Below are positions 28,255 through 38,189 of a DNA stretch of 64,000 nucleotides, piece after piece (the stretch's first letter is position 1; each line of letters begins with the position of its first letter). Position numbers and translations under genes: made by a program. The stretch lies in the NCBI GenBank assembly GCA_947493255.1, contig CANLQK010000002.1:1-64000 (forward strand). The letters run 5' to 3'. Origin of the DNA: an uncultured Paracoccaceae bacterium (lineage in GTDB: Bacteria > Pseudomonadota > Alphaproteobacteria > Rhodobacterales > Rhodobacteraceae). The notes under the pieces were generated by a model, which saw nothing but the letters and a program-made list of their open reading frames with translations, made no database searches and was not told the origin of the DNA.

Positions 28255-28335
28255 GGCCGGTCCCGTTCGCGGGGCCGGTCCACATCGTGCAGACGGTGTA
28301 CATACAAGTTGTGTACAGGGTGTGTACGGGATGTG
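28255..28335 (+). promoter_or_regulatory. rplQ leader: UUCG hairpin and three GTGTAC repeats
   Basis: A nine-base stem CCGGTCCCG, loop TTCG, CGGGGCCGG lies just after rpoA without a T-run. It is followed by three copies of GTGTAC (about 28297-28334) in a direct series. The hairpin may process or pause the rpoA-rplQ transcript. The repeats look like a possible protein-binding site; nothing recognisable was matched. Confidence 0.4.
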
Positions 28336-28425
28336 ACCCCTACAGACTGGGCAATCCCGCCCCAATAACGGAGCCAGCGACACGCATCGCATCGGCCCAT
28401 CCTAAAACAAAATGGAGACTATCAC

Positions 28426-28842
28426 ATGCGCCACGCAAAAGGTTACCGCCGCCTAAACCGTACCCACGAACACCGTAAGGCGTTGTGGGCTAACATGGCT
28501 GGCTCGCTCATCGAACATGAGCAGATCACAACAACTTTGCCAAAGGCAAAAGAACTGCGCCCGATCATCGAAAAGCTGATCACACTGGGTAAACGCGGCG
28601 ACCTGCACGCCCGTCGTCAGGCCAACGCGCAGCTGAAGCAAGACCAGTATGTTTCGAAATTGTTCGACATTCTGGGCCCACGCTACAAAGACCGCCAAGG
28701 TGGTTATGTTCGCATCATGAAAGCCGGCTTCCGCTACGGTGACATGGCGCCAATGGCGATCATCGAATTCGTTGACCGCGATGTCGACGCAAAAGGCGCA
28801 GCTGACAAAGCGCGCGTTGCTGCTGAAGAAGCCGCTGAATAA
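28426..28842 (+). CDS. rplQ: 50S ribosomal protein L17 (bL17)
   Basis: A 138-residue protein starting [20 protein letters not shown], with [20 protein letters not shown]. It ends the alpha operon. A terminator follows. The length matches other alphaproteobacterial L17. Confidence 0.98.
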   Translation: MRHAKGYRRLNRTHEHRKALWANMAGSLIEHEQITTTLPKAKELRPIIEKLITLGKRGDLHARRQANAQLKQDQYVSKLFDILGPRYKDRQGGYVRIMKAGFRYGDMAPMAIIEFVDRDVDAKGAADKARVAAEEAAE

Positions 28843-28867
28843 TTCAAGATCGTTCATCGATCTAACG

Positions 28868-28896
28868 AAGGCCCGCCTGACTACGGCGGGCCTTTT
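28868..28896 (+). terminator. Terminator after rplQ
   Basis: A stem AAGGCCCGCC ... GGCGGGCCTT with TTTTG, 25 bases after rplQ. It closes the ribosomal superoperon. Confidence 0.92.
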
Positions 28897-28949
28897 GCGT
28901 TGTGTCCATTTCACATTGAACCCCCAATTTTTCGGGCCTACGGTACATT

Positions 28950-30257
28950 ATGGCTGACCTTTTTGACTCTGGCGCTGCGGTTCCTGACACCGCCCCACGC
29001 CCCCTTGCTGACCGTTTGCGTCCACGGGCGTTGGCTGACGTGATTGGTCAAGAACAGGTCCTTGGACCAGAAGCGCCTTTGGGTGTCATGCTGGAGTCGG
29101 GGTCGTTATCTTCGCTGATTTTCTGGGGCCCTCCAGGCGTGGGTAAAACGACAATTGCGCGACTATTGGCTGATGAAACAGACCTGCATTTCATCCAGAT
29201 CAGTGCGATCTTTACGGGTGTGCCGGAACTGCGCAAAGTCTTTGAAGCTGCCAAGATGCGCCGCCAGAACGGCAAGGGCACGTTGTTGTTTGTGGACGAG
29301 ATCCATAGGTTCAACAAAGCCCAGCAGGACGGGTTTCTGCCCCATATGGAAGACGGCACAATCTTGTTGGTTGGGGCAACCACTGAGAACCCATCGTTTG
29401 AACTGAATGCAGCGGTCTTGTCCCGATCCCAAGTGCTTGTGCTGGAAAGACTTTCGCTGGCAGACTTGGAACGGCTGACGCAGCGGGCCGAGGGTGAACT
29501 TGGCCGCAAATTACCGCTCGACCCCCACGCCCGCGAGGCGTTGTTGGAAATGGCCGACGGCGATGGAAGGGCCCTGTTAAACCTGATCGAACAGGTCACC
29601 GCATGGAAGGTTGATGGCAAGCTAGACACCGACGCGCTGACCACCCGCCTGATGAAACGCGCCACGAAATACGACAAGTCTGGCGAAGAGCATTACAACC
29701 TCATCAGCGCCTTGCATAAATCCGTACGCGGGTCTGACCCTGATGCCGCGCTGTACTGGTACGCACGTATGCTGAAAGGCGGCGAAGACCCGCGGTTCTT
29801 GGCGCGTCGCCTTGTGCGTATGGCCGTAGAAGATATCGCATTGGCGGACCCGCAGGCGCAAACGGTTTGCCTGCATGCGTGGGAAACCTATGAACGGCTC
29901 GGCAGTCCCGAAGGGGAATTGGCCTTGGCGCAGGCGGTTATCTATCTGGCGCTCGCCCCCAAATCTAACGCTGGTTACGCCGCGTTCAAGAACGCAATGC
30001 GTGCAGCTGAAAAGACGGGGTCAGAACCACCGCCCAAACATATTCTCAACGCACCGACGTCTTTGATGAAAGACATCGGGTATGGCGATGGATACGCATA
30101 CGACCACGATGCCGAAGACGGGTTCAGCGGGCAAAACTATTTCCCCGAAACTATGAAACGCGGCGTCTATTACACGCCGGTTGACCGTGGGTTTGAACGG
30201 GAACTAAAACGTCGTGTCGACTATTTCGCCAAGCTGCGCGAAAAGCGGAACGGTTGA
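28950..30257 (+). CDS. rarA: Replication-associated recombination ATPase RarA (MgsA)
   Basis: A 435-residue AAA+ ATPase. Walker A is GPPGVGKTT (about residue 51), Walker B LFVDEIHRF. The C-terminal MgsA domain has FLARRLVRMAVEDI and NSPFL-like LAPKSNAGYAAF. It acts at stalled replication forks. The gene starts 54 bases after the rplQ terminator, and crcB follows after 31 bases, so rarA-crcB-rluC-ATP12 may form one transcript. Confidence 0.95.
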   Translation: MADLFDSGAAVPDTAPRPLADRLRPRALADVIGQEQVLGPEAPLGVMLESGSLSSLIFWGPPGVGKTTIARLLADETDLHFIQISAIFTGVPELRKVFEAAKMRRQNGKGTLLFVDEIHRFNKAQQDGFLPHMEDGTILLVGATTENPSFELNAAVLSRSQVLVLERLSLADLERLTQRAEGELGRKLPLDPHAREALLEMADGDGRALLNLIEQVTAWKVDGKLDTDALTTRLMKRATKYDKSGEEHYNLISALHKSVRGSDPDAALYWYARMLKGGEDPRFLARRLVRMAVEDIALADPQAQTVCLHAWETYERLGSPEGELALAQAVIYLALAPKSNAGYAAFKNAMRAAEKTGSEPPPKHILNAPTSLMKDIGYGDGYAYDHDAEDGFSGQNYFPETMKRGVYYTPVDRGFERELKRRVDYFAKLREKRNG

Positions 30258-30288
30258 CTCTACAGCCCTTGGGTCTAAGAGGCAGCCT

Positions 30289-30663
30289 ATGATACCAACT
30301 GTATTCCAAGTCGCACTAGGCGGGGCCATTGGCGCCGCAGCCCGCTACGGCGTTGGCGTTGCCCTGTTTCGGCCGGGCGCTGTGTTCCCCGTGGGGGTGC
30401 TTGCCGCGAACATCATCGGATGTTTCGTGATGGGGTTGGTCGTTGTTTATTTAGGGCAGAAATCCCTGTCGCACCTAAACCCGTTTGTGATGACGGGCAT
30501 TTTGGGTGGCTTCACCACATTTTCCGCGTTTTCGCTCGAGGCATATACCTTGTTCGAACGCGGTGCGGTGGGGCATGCGGCGATTTATGTTCTTGTGTCG
30601 GTTGCTGTGTCCCTCGCGGGGCTGGTCGCGGGCGTTTTCCTAATGAGAGGATTGCTCGGATGA
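30289..30663 (+). CDS. crcB: Fluoride channel CrcB/Fluc
   Basis: A 124-residue protein with four hydrophobic segments and the GFTTFSAFS motif, whose Phe residues line the fluoride pore, and the GAAARYG motif. It exports fluoride as a dual-topology dimer. The ATG at 30289 starts the family N-terminus; a longer frame begins inside rarA. No fluoride riboswitch is visible upstream. It overlaps the next gene by four bases. Confidence 0.92.
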   Translation: MIPTVFQVALGGAIGAAARYGVGVALFRPGAVFPVGVLAANIIGCFVMGLVVVYLGQKSLSHLNPFVMTGILGGFTTFSAFSLEAYTLFERGAVGHAAIYVLVSVAVSLAGLVAGVFLMRGLLG

Positions 30664-31700
30664 GCCGTGTACAAACCATTACCATTTCCGCCGGCGAAGC
30701 CGATCAAAGACTTGACCGTTGGCTGAAACGCCGCTTCCCGCATTTGCAACAAGGCCGCATTGAAAAGATGTGTCGAAAGGGTGAATTGCGCGTGGATGGC
30801 GGGCGTGTGAAATCGAATACCCGTATCGAGGAGGGACAGCAGGTGCGTGTGCCTCCGCTTCCTGATCCGAATTTTGTCGATGACCGCCCGCGCGATATGT
30901 CGCCATCTGATATCAAGCTGATCCAAGGTTGCGTGATCTATAAAGATGACCACGTCATTGCGTTGAACAAACCTGCTGGTCTCCCAACGCAGGGCGGGAG
31001 CAAACAGCTGCGCCATGTTGATGGGTTCGCCGAGGCGTTGAAGTTCGGTTATGACGAAAAACCCCGGTTGGTGCACCGTCTGGACAAGGACACATCAGGT
31101 GTCCTGATTCTTGCGCGTACGCGTTTGGCAGCCAAATCACTGACTGAGGCGTTCCGTCACCGCAATACCGAGAAAATTTATTGGGCCTTGGTGGCTGGCG
31201 TACCAATTCCGAAATTGGGCTCTGTGAAATACGGCTTGGTTAAACAAGGCGGGCATGGGTCCAAGGGCGAGAACGAGAAGATGCGCTGCGTGCATCCGCG
31301 CGAGGTCGATAAGGTTGAAGGCGCGAAGCGGGCACACACGGATTATACCGTGCTCACCTCGCTTGCCGACCGGACTGCTTGGTTGGCCCTGACACCCGTA
31401 ACAGGCCGTACACACCAATTGCGCGCGCACATGGCTGAAATTGGCCACCCCATTATCGGCGACGGTAAATACGGGGGCGCACAGCAAGAAAACCTAGGTG
31501 ATGGCTGGGGCGCTGGCATGGGCGAAGAGATTGGCCGCAAGCTGCACCTCCATGCGCGGTCCTTGCGGATTGAACACCCTGAAACGGGCAAAGAGCTTTG
31601 GATCAAGGCCTCCTTGCCGCCGCACATGGAAAATTCATGGAATCTGTTTGGGTGGGCCGAAAGCCACGCACCCGATAATCCGTTCGAGGGACTGATATGA
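30660..31700 (+). CDS. rluC: RluA-family 23S rRNA pseudouridine synthase (RluC type)
   Basis: A 346-residue protein. An S4 RNA-binding domain (residues about 12-70) is followed by the catalytic domain with HRLDKDTSGVLILARTR, including the catalytic Asp, and GRTHQLRAHMAEIGHPI. It converts uridines in 23S rRNA. The ATG at 30660 overlaps the crcB stop (ATGA). Target sites of RluC (955, 2504, 2580 in E. coli) are assumed, not proven. Confidence 0.9.
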   Translation: MSRVQTITISAGEADQRLDRWLKRRFPHLQQGRIEKMCRKGELRVDGGRVKSNTRIEEGQQVRVPPLPDPNFVDDRPRDMSPSDIKLIQGCVIYKDDHVIALNKPAGLPTQGGSKQLRHVDGFAEALKFGYDEKPRLVHRLDKDTSGVLILARTRLAAKSLTEAFRHRNTEKIYWALVAGVPIPKLGSVKYGLVKQGGHGSKGENEKMRCVHPREVDKVEGAKRAHTDYTVLTSLADRTAWLALTPVTGRTHQLRAHMAEIGHPIIGDGKYGGAQQENLGDGWGAGMGEEIGRKLHLHARSLRIEHPETGKELWIKASLPPHMENSWNLFGWAESHAPDNPFEGLI

Positions 31701-32401
31701 ACGCTTGGGTCGCGAAACGGTTCTGGACCGACGTCACAGTTGCCACTGAGGCGGATGGATTTACGATTCATCTCGATGGCCGTCCCGTAAAAACACCAGC
31801 AAAGGCGCCATTGGTCGTGCCTTCGGCAGAAATGGCCGAAGCGATTGCTAAGGAATGGCGCGCTGTGGTTGAAAAAATCGACCCAGAGGTCATGCCCTTC
31901 ACACGGTCTGCGAATGCCGCAATCGATAAAGTGGGCCACCAATTCACTGAAGTCGCCGATATGTTGGCAGCCTATGGCGGTAGTGACCTTTTGTGTTATC
32001 GCGCAACGACACCGGAAGCCTTGATCGTACGCCAGTCTAAAGCGTGGGATCCGATTTTGGATTGGGCATTTGAAACCTTTGGTGCGCGGTTACACGTCAC
32101 GTCAGGCTTGATGCCAGTCGAACAAGACGAAGTTGCGCGTTTGGCCCTGTCAAAACCGCTCTATTCGGCGACCCCTTTTCAGCTGACGGCGTTGCATGAT
32201 CTTATTGCCTTGTCGGGTTCGTTGGTCTTGGCGCTAAAAGTGACGCAGGGCAATCTATCCCCCGAAATGGCATGGGAATTGTCGCGAATCGATGAAACTT
32301 GGCAGGCAGAACAATGGGGAATCGACGATGACGCCGAACAAGCGGCAGGCGTTAAGCGATTAGCGTTTGAACATGCAGCGATTTTCCACCGGATGGCGTG
32401 A
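31697..32401 (+). CDS. ATP12-type F1-ATPase assembly chaperone
   Basis: A 234-residue protein with KRFWTDVTV, FTIHLDGRPVKTPAKAPLVVPS and AYGGSDLLCYRA, the hallmarks of ATP12. It binds the F1 alpha subunit before assembly. It occurs mainly in alphaproteobacteria and mitochondria. ATGA overlap with rluC. Confidence 0.93.
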   Translation: MNAWVAKRFWTDVTVATEADGFTIHLDGRPVKTPAKAPLVVPSAEMAEAIAKEWRAVVEKIDPEVMPFTRSANAAIDKVGHQFTEVADMLAAYGGSDLLCYRATTPEALIVRQSKAWDPILDWAFETFGARLHVTSGLMPVEQDEVARLALSKPLYSATPFQLTALHDLIALSGSLVLALKVTQGNLSPEMAWELSRIDETWQAEQWGIDDDAEQAAGVKRLAFEHAAIFHRMA

Positions 32402-32623
32402 AATGTGATGAAATGCAAAAATTCATCGCAAAGAACAACTTAATTAATGTCAGACGCAATAATTTCGCCCCTTTAGGTAAACCTGCCTATTGACCTCATT
32501 GGGTGATTCCTCACACTCTTCCGACGTCGCGCAGGTAAACTGCGTCGTATCGCCCCTGTTCGAAAGAACAGACATAAAAATATCCCTGTGGCTCACGCAG
32601 GGAAACTCAGGAAGAGGTATCTT

Positions 32624-33640
32624 ATGAATAAATCAGTACTCCTCGGTGCAATGACCGTTGCTGGTCTGGCCGCCGGCGCAGCTGCTGCTGGCACGCTTGA
32701 CGACGTCAAAGCACGCGGCACGCTGAACTGTGGCGTCTCAACTGGTCTGACCGGTTTCGCTGCACCAGACGCAAACGGCGTTTGGGATGGTTTCGATGTT
32801 GGCGTATGTCGCGCTGTAGCGGCCGCTGTACTCGGCGACCCAATGGCTGTGGAATTCGTTCCAACAACTGGTCAGACACGCTTTACAGCGTTGGCATCTG
32901 GCGAAGTCGACGTGTTGGCACGTAACACAACATGGACATTCTCCCGTGATGTTGACCTTAAGTTCACATTCGTTGGCGTAAACTACTATGACGGCCAAGG
33001 CTTCATGGTTCCACGCGAGCTTGGCGTTTCTTCTGCTAAAGATCTCGATGGCGCGACTGTTTGTATCCAGACTGGTACAACAACCGAGCTGAACTTGGCT
33101 GACTACTTCCGCGTGAACAACATCTCTTATGAGCCTGTTCCTATCGAAACAAACGCTGAAGCTCAGCAACAGTACCTTGCTGGTGCATGTGACGTTTACA
33201 CAACTGACGCATCCGGCCTGGCTGCGACACGTGCAACGTTCGAAGCACCTGGCGACCACGTTCTGCTGCCAGAAATCGTATCCAAAGAGCCTCTCGGCCC
33301 ACTTGTTCGCCACGGCGACAACGAATGGGGCGACATTGTTCGTTGGACATTGAACGCACTGATCACAGCTGAAGAGCTGGGTGTAACATCTGCGAACATC
33401 GAAGAGCTGTCCGCAGGCACAAACAACCCAGAAATCAACCGTATGCTGGGTACAGAAGGCGAACTCGGCGCGATGCTGGGTCTGGAAGCTGACTGGGCCA
33501 AGAACGCTATCATGGCGGGCGGCAACTACGGTGAGCTGTTCGAGAAGAACATTGGTGAAAACACACCAATCGGTCTTGCTCGCGGTCTGAACGCACAGTG
33601 GACAGACGGTGGTCTGATCTACTCTCCACCGTTCCGCTAG
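32624..33640 (+). CDS. bztA: Amino-acid ABC transporter, periplasmic binding protein
   Basis: A 338-residue protein with a signal peptide (MNKSVLLGAMTVAGLAAGAAAAG) and the type-II binding fold start LDDVKARGTLNCGVSTGLTGFA. This is the AapJ/BztA family, which binds glutamate, glutamine, aspartate and asparagine. An AGGAAGAGG site precedes the ATG. A stem-loop after it probably keeps its level above the permeases. Leader region 32402-32623 holds a CCTGTG/CGCAGG-type hairpin just before the start. Confidence 0.95.
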   Translation: MNKSVLLGAMTVAGLAAGAAAAGTLDDVKARGTLNCGVSTGLTGFAAPDANGVWDGFDVGVCRAVAAAVLGDPMAVEFVPTTGQTRFTALASGEVDVLARNTTWTFSRDVDLKFTFVGVNYYDGQGFMVPRELGVSSAKDLDGATVCIQTGTTTELNLADYFRVNNISYEPVPIETNAEAQQQYLAGACDVYTTDASGLAATRATFEAPGDHVLLPEIVSKEPLGPLVRHGDNEWGDIVRWTLNALITAEELGVTSANIEELSAGTNNPEINRMLGTEGELGAMLGLEADWAKNAIMAGGNYGELFEKNIGENTPIGLARGLNAQWTDGGLIYSPPFR

Positions 33641-33651
33641 GATCACATAGT

Positions 33652-33682
33652 AAAGGGCGCGATCTTCGGATCGCGCCCTTTC
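33652..33682 (+). terminator. Intercistronic stem-loop between bztA and bztB
   Basis: A stem AAAGGGCGCGATC, loop TTC, GGATCGCGCCCTTT with only a short T-run. Partial termination or 3' protection of the bztA message is the common role in such operons. Confidence 0.8.
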
Positions 33683-33779
33683 ACCAATTTTTTTCAATAA
33701 AACAAATGAAGACGCGAAGAGCCGGACAACCGGCTTTGGAATGATTTTCAATTTCCCAATAGGGACAGGGAGTTTGCGG

Positions 33780-35012
33780 ATGACAACGCTCACCGATCCG
33801 CCGAAAGCTGGATTTCGGCTCAGCCAACTCATTTATGACACACGCTATAGGTCGATCACCATTCAAACGGTTGCGATGATCCTTTTAGTGCTGGGGTTGT
33901 ATTGGTTGGTTAACAACACAATTCAAAACCTGTCCGCATTGGGCAAAGACTTCGACTTCGGTTTCCTGTCGCAGCCGGCTGGCTATGACATTAACCAGCG
34001 ACTGGTCGAATATACGTCGCAATCGACGCACGGCCGCGCAGCTATTGTCGGAATTTTAAACACGATGCTCATAGCCGTTCTGGGTTGCGCTCTTGCGACA
34101 GTCCTTGGGGTTGTTATTGGTGTTTTGCGTTTGTCGAAAAACTGGGTCGTAAGCCGCCTGATGGCAATCTATGTCGAAGGGTTCCGCAACGTGCCACTGT
34201 TGCTTTGGATCATTGCAATTTTTGCGTTAATGACAGAAGGCACACCAGCACCACGCGAATTTAAGGTAGGTGGCGACGCCAGTATGATCTTGAACGAAAG
34301 CGTCGCGATCACAAACCGTGGTGTCTATATCCCCGGCATCGTCCTCGAAAACGGCTGGGCAGCCTCGGCATTTATGAACTGGATGATCATTGCGGCTGTA
34401 CTGGTGGCAAGTTTGTTCGCCATTCGCGCAGTTCGCATGCGGGCAAACGCTGTTCAAGAGAAGTCCGGTGATCGTCCGACAACTTGGTACCAACAATTAG
34501 CGTTACTGTTCGTACCAACCGGCATCGTCATGTTCTTGATGGGCGCGACGATGCAGTTCCCGGCCTTGAAAGGGTTCAACTTCTCGGATGGCATTCACCT
34601 GCGCAACTCCCTCATCGCGCTTTGGTTGGCTTTGTCGCTCTATACTGCGGCGTTTATTGCTGAGATCGTGCGTGCTGGTATCTTGGCAATTTCAAAGGGC
34701 CAGACCGAGGCCGCGGCTGCGCTGGGTATCCGCCCCGCACGGACAATGAACCTTGTGATTTTGCCGCAGGCGATGCGAGTTATCGTTCCGCCACTGATTT
34801 CTCAGTATTTGAACCTAACGAAAAACTCGTCTTTGGCGATTGCTGTGGGTTACATGGACGTTCGCTCAACATTGGGTGGTATCACGATCAACCAAACCGG
34901 CCGAGAGCTGGAAGGTATGCTTATGATGGCAGCCTTCTATCTTGTGCTCAGCTTGCTGATCTCTGGTGTGATGAACGTCTACAACAACCGCACTCAGTTG
35001 AAGGAGCGTTGA
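33780..35012 (+). CDS. bztB: Amino-acid ABC transporter permease BztB
   Basis: About 410 residues from the ATG at 33780 with GGGAG eight bases before; an ATG at 33741 would add 13 residues. Several membrane helices and the EAA loop (EIVRAGILAISKGQTEAAAALG ... LPQAM) are present; that loop contacts the ATPase. It is the AapQ/BztB half of the heterodimeric permease and lies one base before bztC. Confidence 0.95.
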   Translation: MTTLTDPPKAGFRLSQLIYDTRYRSITIQTVAMILLVLGLYWLVNNTIQNLSALGKDFDFGFLSQPAGYDINQRLVEYTSQSTHGRAAIVGILNTMLIAVLGCALATVLGVVIGVLRLSKNWVVSRLMAIYVEGFRNVPLLLWIIAIFALMTEGTPAPREFKVGGDASMILNESVAITNRGVYIPGIVLENGWAASAFMNWMIIAAVLVASLFAIRAVRMRANAVQEKSGDRPTTWYQQLALLFVPTGIVMFLMGATMQFPALKGFNFSDGIHLRNSLIALWLALSLYTAAFIAEIVRAGILAISKGQTEAAAALGIRPARTMNLVILPQAMRVIVPPLISQYLNLTKNSSLAIAVGYMDVRSTLGGITINQTGRELEGMLMMAAFYLVLSLLISGVMNVYNNRTQLKER

Positions 35013-35013
35013 T

Positions 35014-37386
35014 ATGAACGAAACGCATTCAAAAACCGTAAGCTATGTGCGCGATACAATGCTCCCCGAGCAAGCCCCTCCGGTTAGCCAAGCAGGCGCT
35101 GTGAAGTGGGTTCGTGAGAACCTGTTTTCAAGCTGGCTGAACATTCTGCTTACTCTAATCGCACTCTATGTTGTGTATTTCGCTCTTTCGCTGGTTTTGC
35201 CTTGGGCATTCGGCGGTGTGTGGAACGCAGGGTCATTGACCGAATGTCGTGAAGTCCTGTTTAGCTTCTATAAGGGCAGCCATGATGGCGCCTGTTGGGC
35301 TGTTATCGAAGATAGATGGCTCCAGCTTCTGTTCGGGTTTTACCCACCTGAACTATACTGGCGTCCAATTTTGGCGTTTGCCTTGTTCTTTGTGGCTATT
35401 GCTCCGGTTCTGTTCGCAGATAAGGTGCCTAGCCAGTTAATTTGGTTTACATTTGCGTACCCGTTTTTGGCCGCTTGGCTGATTTGGGGCGGGTCTTTCT
35501 GGACGCCTATTCTTGTGGCGCTTGGCTTCGTAGTAGCCGTAGTAGCATACAAGATTTTGGCGAAATTAACGGGTCCGATCCTCGCAAACGTTGGTGCCCT
35601 TATTGCAGCGTTGCTGTGGTGGGGTGTTATCATGGGTCCGATCAGCGATGGCCTACACAAGATGGTTGGTAGTTCGCGCTTCGATGCAACATTGGCCGAC
35701 TTGAACCAGCAAGCTGAAGACTTGCCAGTTGAGCTTGCTGCGCTCGAAACCCAAGCCGAAGAAAAAGGCGCGGAAATCGGGGCCGCCGTTGAAGAGAAGA
35801 ACGCGCTTTTAGTTGAAATGGCTGAAATTCGGGTTGAGGAATTTGTTCTTGCTGAACAGATCGAGCCGAAGGAAACAGCTGTGCAGCGTTTGGATGGTGC
35901 TGAGGAAACAGTCGCTAAGATCGAAGATCTGCTTGGCGAATGGGGCGGCGTACCTTCCGCTGCTGATGGCGCAACTGAAGCTGAAATTGCGGAAGCTGAA
36001 GCTGCTTCTAGTCAACTAACTGGTTACATCGGTGACGTGAATTCGTTGTTGTCGGGTGCCTTGTCTGACATTGCTGATAACACTGCGGATCCCGCGGATG
36101 TTGCAGCATTGATGGTACGTGGTTCGATGGATGAAGACCCGTCTATTCGATCTGACTTCGACGCTATGGTGTCGCTGTCAGGTTTGACTGATCCGATTGC
36201 AGCACTGGTTGATCAATCGGCAGGCCTGTCGGAAACGACGTCAGCTTCAGACTTTGCCGCGATCCGTGCAGATATTGGTACGGCCGCAGCTACTGTTGAT
36301 GCAGATATCGCAACTTTGAACCGGATTACTGATAAGGTGATTGGAACAAACGCGGCAGATCTGGAGGCACCGCAAGCGGCGCTTTTGGCAAAAATGGCTG
36401 AGCTGACCGCGTTGCGGGACGAACAGACAGTAATCGCTCAGGCTGACTTCCGTATTTCGTCGCTGCAGACCGAAAACCGAGGTCTGCTCAACGCGTTGAA
36501 CACGTTAGAAGCACGCGAAGCCTCTGTGCCTATGCTACAGGATGCAGCGGCCGGTTACCGGGCCTTATTGCCGCGTGATCAGCGGAATATGATTTCGATC
36601 AGTCAACTTCCAGAGGGTTCATCCAGTGAAGAGGAAGCGGGTCTGACGACTTATCTGGCGGCGGAACAGCAAGCTAAGTCTGTTGCGGCATCGGTGAGAG
36701 ACACTTATTCCAACCTTGGCCGCATCGGCTTAGCTCCAATTGATAGTCGCCAGATCGGTGGTTTCATGTTGGCGCTGATCATTGGTATCGCTGGCATCGT
36801 GCTGTCTTTGCCATTGGGTGTTTTGTTGGCTTTGGGCCGGCAGTCTCATCTGTTCATCGTTAATAAAATCTGTGTGGTCTTCATCGAAGTAATTCGTGGT
36901 GTTCCGCTAATCGTATGGTTGTTCACGGCGTCGTTGCTGTTGAACTACTTCCTGCCTCCGGGCACAAACTTCGACTTGATGTTGCGTGTTATCATCATGG
37001 TGACGCTCTTCTCGGCGGCCTACATCGCCGAAGTCATTAGGGGTGGTCTGGCGGCATTGCCAACAGGCCAGTATGAAGGCGCGGACAGCTTGGGCCTGTC
37101 TTATTGGCAGTCCATGCAACTGATCGTGCTACCACAAGCGATGAAGATTTCGATCCCAGGGATCGTGAACACCTTCATCGGGCTGTTTAAAGACACCGTT
37201 TTGGTGGTCTTTATCGGCCTGCTTGATCCCATCGGCCTCAGCCAAGCTATCCGGTCTTCGACGGACTGGAATGGTATCTACTGGGAGCTATTCGTCTTTA
37301 TCGGTCTGCTGTTCTTTATCTTCTGCTACAGCATGGGCCGTTATTCCCAACATCTCGAGAAAAAGCTTCAACGTGAGCATCGTTAA
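35014..37386 (+). CDS. bztC: Amino-acid ABC transporter permease BztC with a large extra region
   Basis: A 790-residue protein; usual AapM/BztC proteins have about 430. Residues 1-215 hold about five hydrophobic segments, and residues 580-790 the canonical permease end with the EAA loop ([22 protein letters not shown] ... LPQAM). Between them, residues about 220-570 (35671-36723) are hydrophilic, acidic, Ala/Glu-rich and mostly helical with coiled-coil-like heptads ([21 protein letters not shown]). No stop or frameshift breaks the frame, so one long polypeptide is expected. It pairs with BztB. Confidence 0.93.
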   Translation: MNETHSKTVSYVRDTMLPEQAPPVSQAGAVKWVRENLFSSWLNILLTLIALYVVYFALSLVLPWAFGGVWNAGSLTECREVLFSFYKGSHDGACWAVIEDRWLQLLFGFYPPELYWRPILAFALFFVAIAPVLFADKVPSQLIWFTFAYPFLAAWLIWGGSFWTPILVALGFVVAVVAYKILAKLTGPILANVGALIAALLWWGVIMGPISDGLHKMVGSSRFDATLADLNQQAEDLPVELAALETQAEEKGAEIGAAVEEKNALLVEMAEIRVEEFVLAEQIEPKETAVQRLDGAEETVAKIEDLLGEWGGVPSAADGATEAEIAEAEAASSQLTGYIGDVNSLLSGALSDIADNTADPADVAALMVRGSMDEDPSIRSDFDAMVSLSGLTDPIAALVDQSAGLSETTSASDFAAIRADIGTAAATVDADIATLNRITDKVIGTNAADLEAPQAALLAKMAELTALRDEQTVIAQADFRISSLQTENRGLLNALNTLEAREASVPMLQDAAAGYRALLPRDQRNMISISQLPEGSSSEEEAGLTTYLAAEQQAKSVAASVRDTYSNLGRIGLAPIDSRQIGGFMLALIIGIAGIVLSLPLGVLLALGRQSHLFIVNKICVVFIEVIRGVPLIVWLFTASLLLNYFLPPGTNFDLMLRVIIMVTLFSAAYIAEVIRGGLAALPTGQYEGADSLGLSYWQSMQLIVLPQAMKISIPGIVNTFIGLFKDTVLVVFIGLLDPIGLSQAIRSSTDWNGIYWELFVFIGLLFFIFCYSMGRYSQHLEKKLQREHR

Positions 37387-37397
37387 GGAGACCTTCA

Positions 37398-38189
37398 ATG
37401 TCTGACACAACAACAGAACGCACGATCAATCGTGACGCCATGACGGTCTCTGACGAGGTCGCCATCCAGATCACGGAAATGAACAAGTGGTACGGCACAT
37501 TCCACGTGCTGCGCGACATCAACCTGACCGTAAACCGCGGTGAACGTATCGTGGTTTGCGGGCCGTCAGGGTCTGGTAAATCTACGTTGATCCGCTGCAT
37601 CAACCGTTTGGAAGAACACCAAGCGGGGCAGATCATTGTGGATGGAACAGAGCTGTCATCAGATCTGAAAAACATCGACAAGATCCGGTCTGAGGTCGGG
37701 ATGTGCTTTCAGCACTTCAATCTGTTCCCGCATCTGACGATTCTGGAAAACCTGACGTTGGCCCCGATCTGGGTGCGTAAAACGCCCAAGAAGGAAGCCG
37801 AAGAAACGGCGATGCATTACCTCGAAAAGGTGAAGATCCCTGAGCAGGCCGATAAGTATCCGGGCCAGTTGTCCGGTGGTCAGCAACAGCGTGTGGCGAT
37901 TGCCCGTTCGTTGTGCATGAAACCACGCATCATGTTGTTCGATGAACCTACCTCCGCGCTTGACCCAGAGATGATCAAAGAGGTGCTCGACACCATGATC
38001 GAGCTGGCTGAAGAAGGCATGACAATGATCTGCGTAACGCACGAGATGGGCTTTGCCCGTCAGGTGGCGAACCGCGTGATCTTTATGGATGCAGGCCAGA
38101 TTGTGGAACAGAACGAACCAGAAGAGTTCTTCAACAACCCGCAATCTGAGCGTACCCAGCTGTTCCTCAGCCAGATCCTAGGCCACTAA
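37398..38189 (+). CDS. bztD: Amino-acid ABC transporter ATP-binding protein BztD
   Basis: A 263-residue ABC ATPase: Walker [11 protein letters not shown]-loop [11 protein letters not shown], signature LSGGQQQR, Walker [13 protein letters not shown], switch His in VTHEMGFA. It powers the BztBC permease. An AAGGAGA site precedes the ATG. The stop overlaps, tail to tail, the stop of the convergent sixA-like gene. Confidence 0.96.
   Translation: MSDTTTERTINRDAMTVSDEVAIQITEMNKWYGTFHVLRDINLTVNRGERIVVCGPSGSGKSTLIRCINRLEEHQAGQIIVDGTELSSDLKNIDKIRSEVGMCFQHFNLFPHLTILENLTLAPIWVRKTPKKEAEETAMHYLEKVKIPEQADKYPGQLSGGQQQRVAIARSLCMKPRIMLFDEPTSALDPEMIKEVLDTMIELAEEGMTMICVTHEMGFARQVANRVIFMDAGQIVEQNEPEEFFNNPQSERTQLFLSQILGH

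Noticed and set aside
28255-28280. Terminator between rpoA and rplQ
   Set aside because: The stem has no following T-run, so it is described as a leader hairpin rather than a terminator.
32738-33832. A 364-codon minus-strand frame opposite bztA
   Set aside because: It is Cys/Val-rich nonsense produced by the biased plus-strand codons of bztA.
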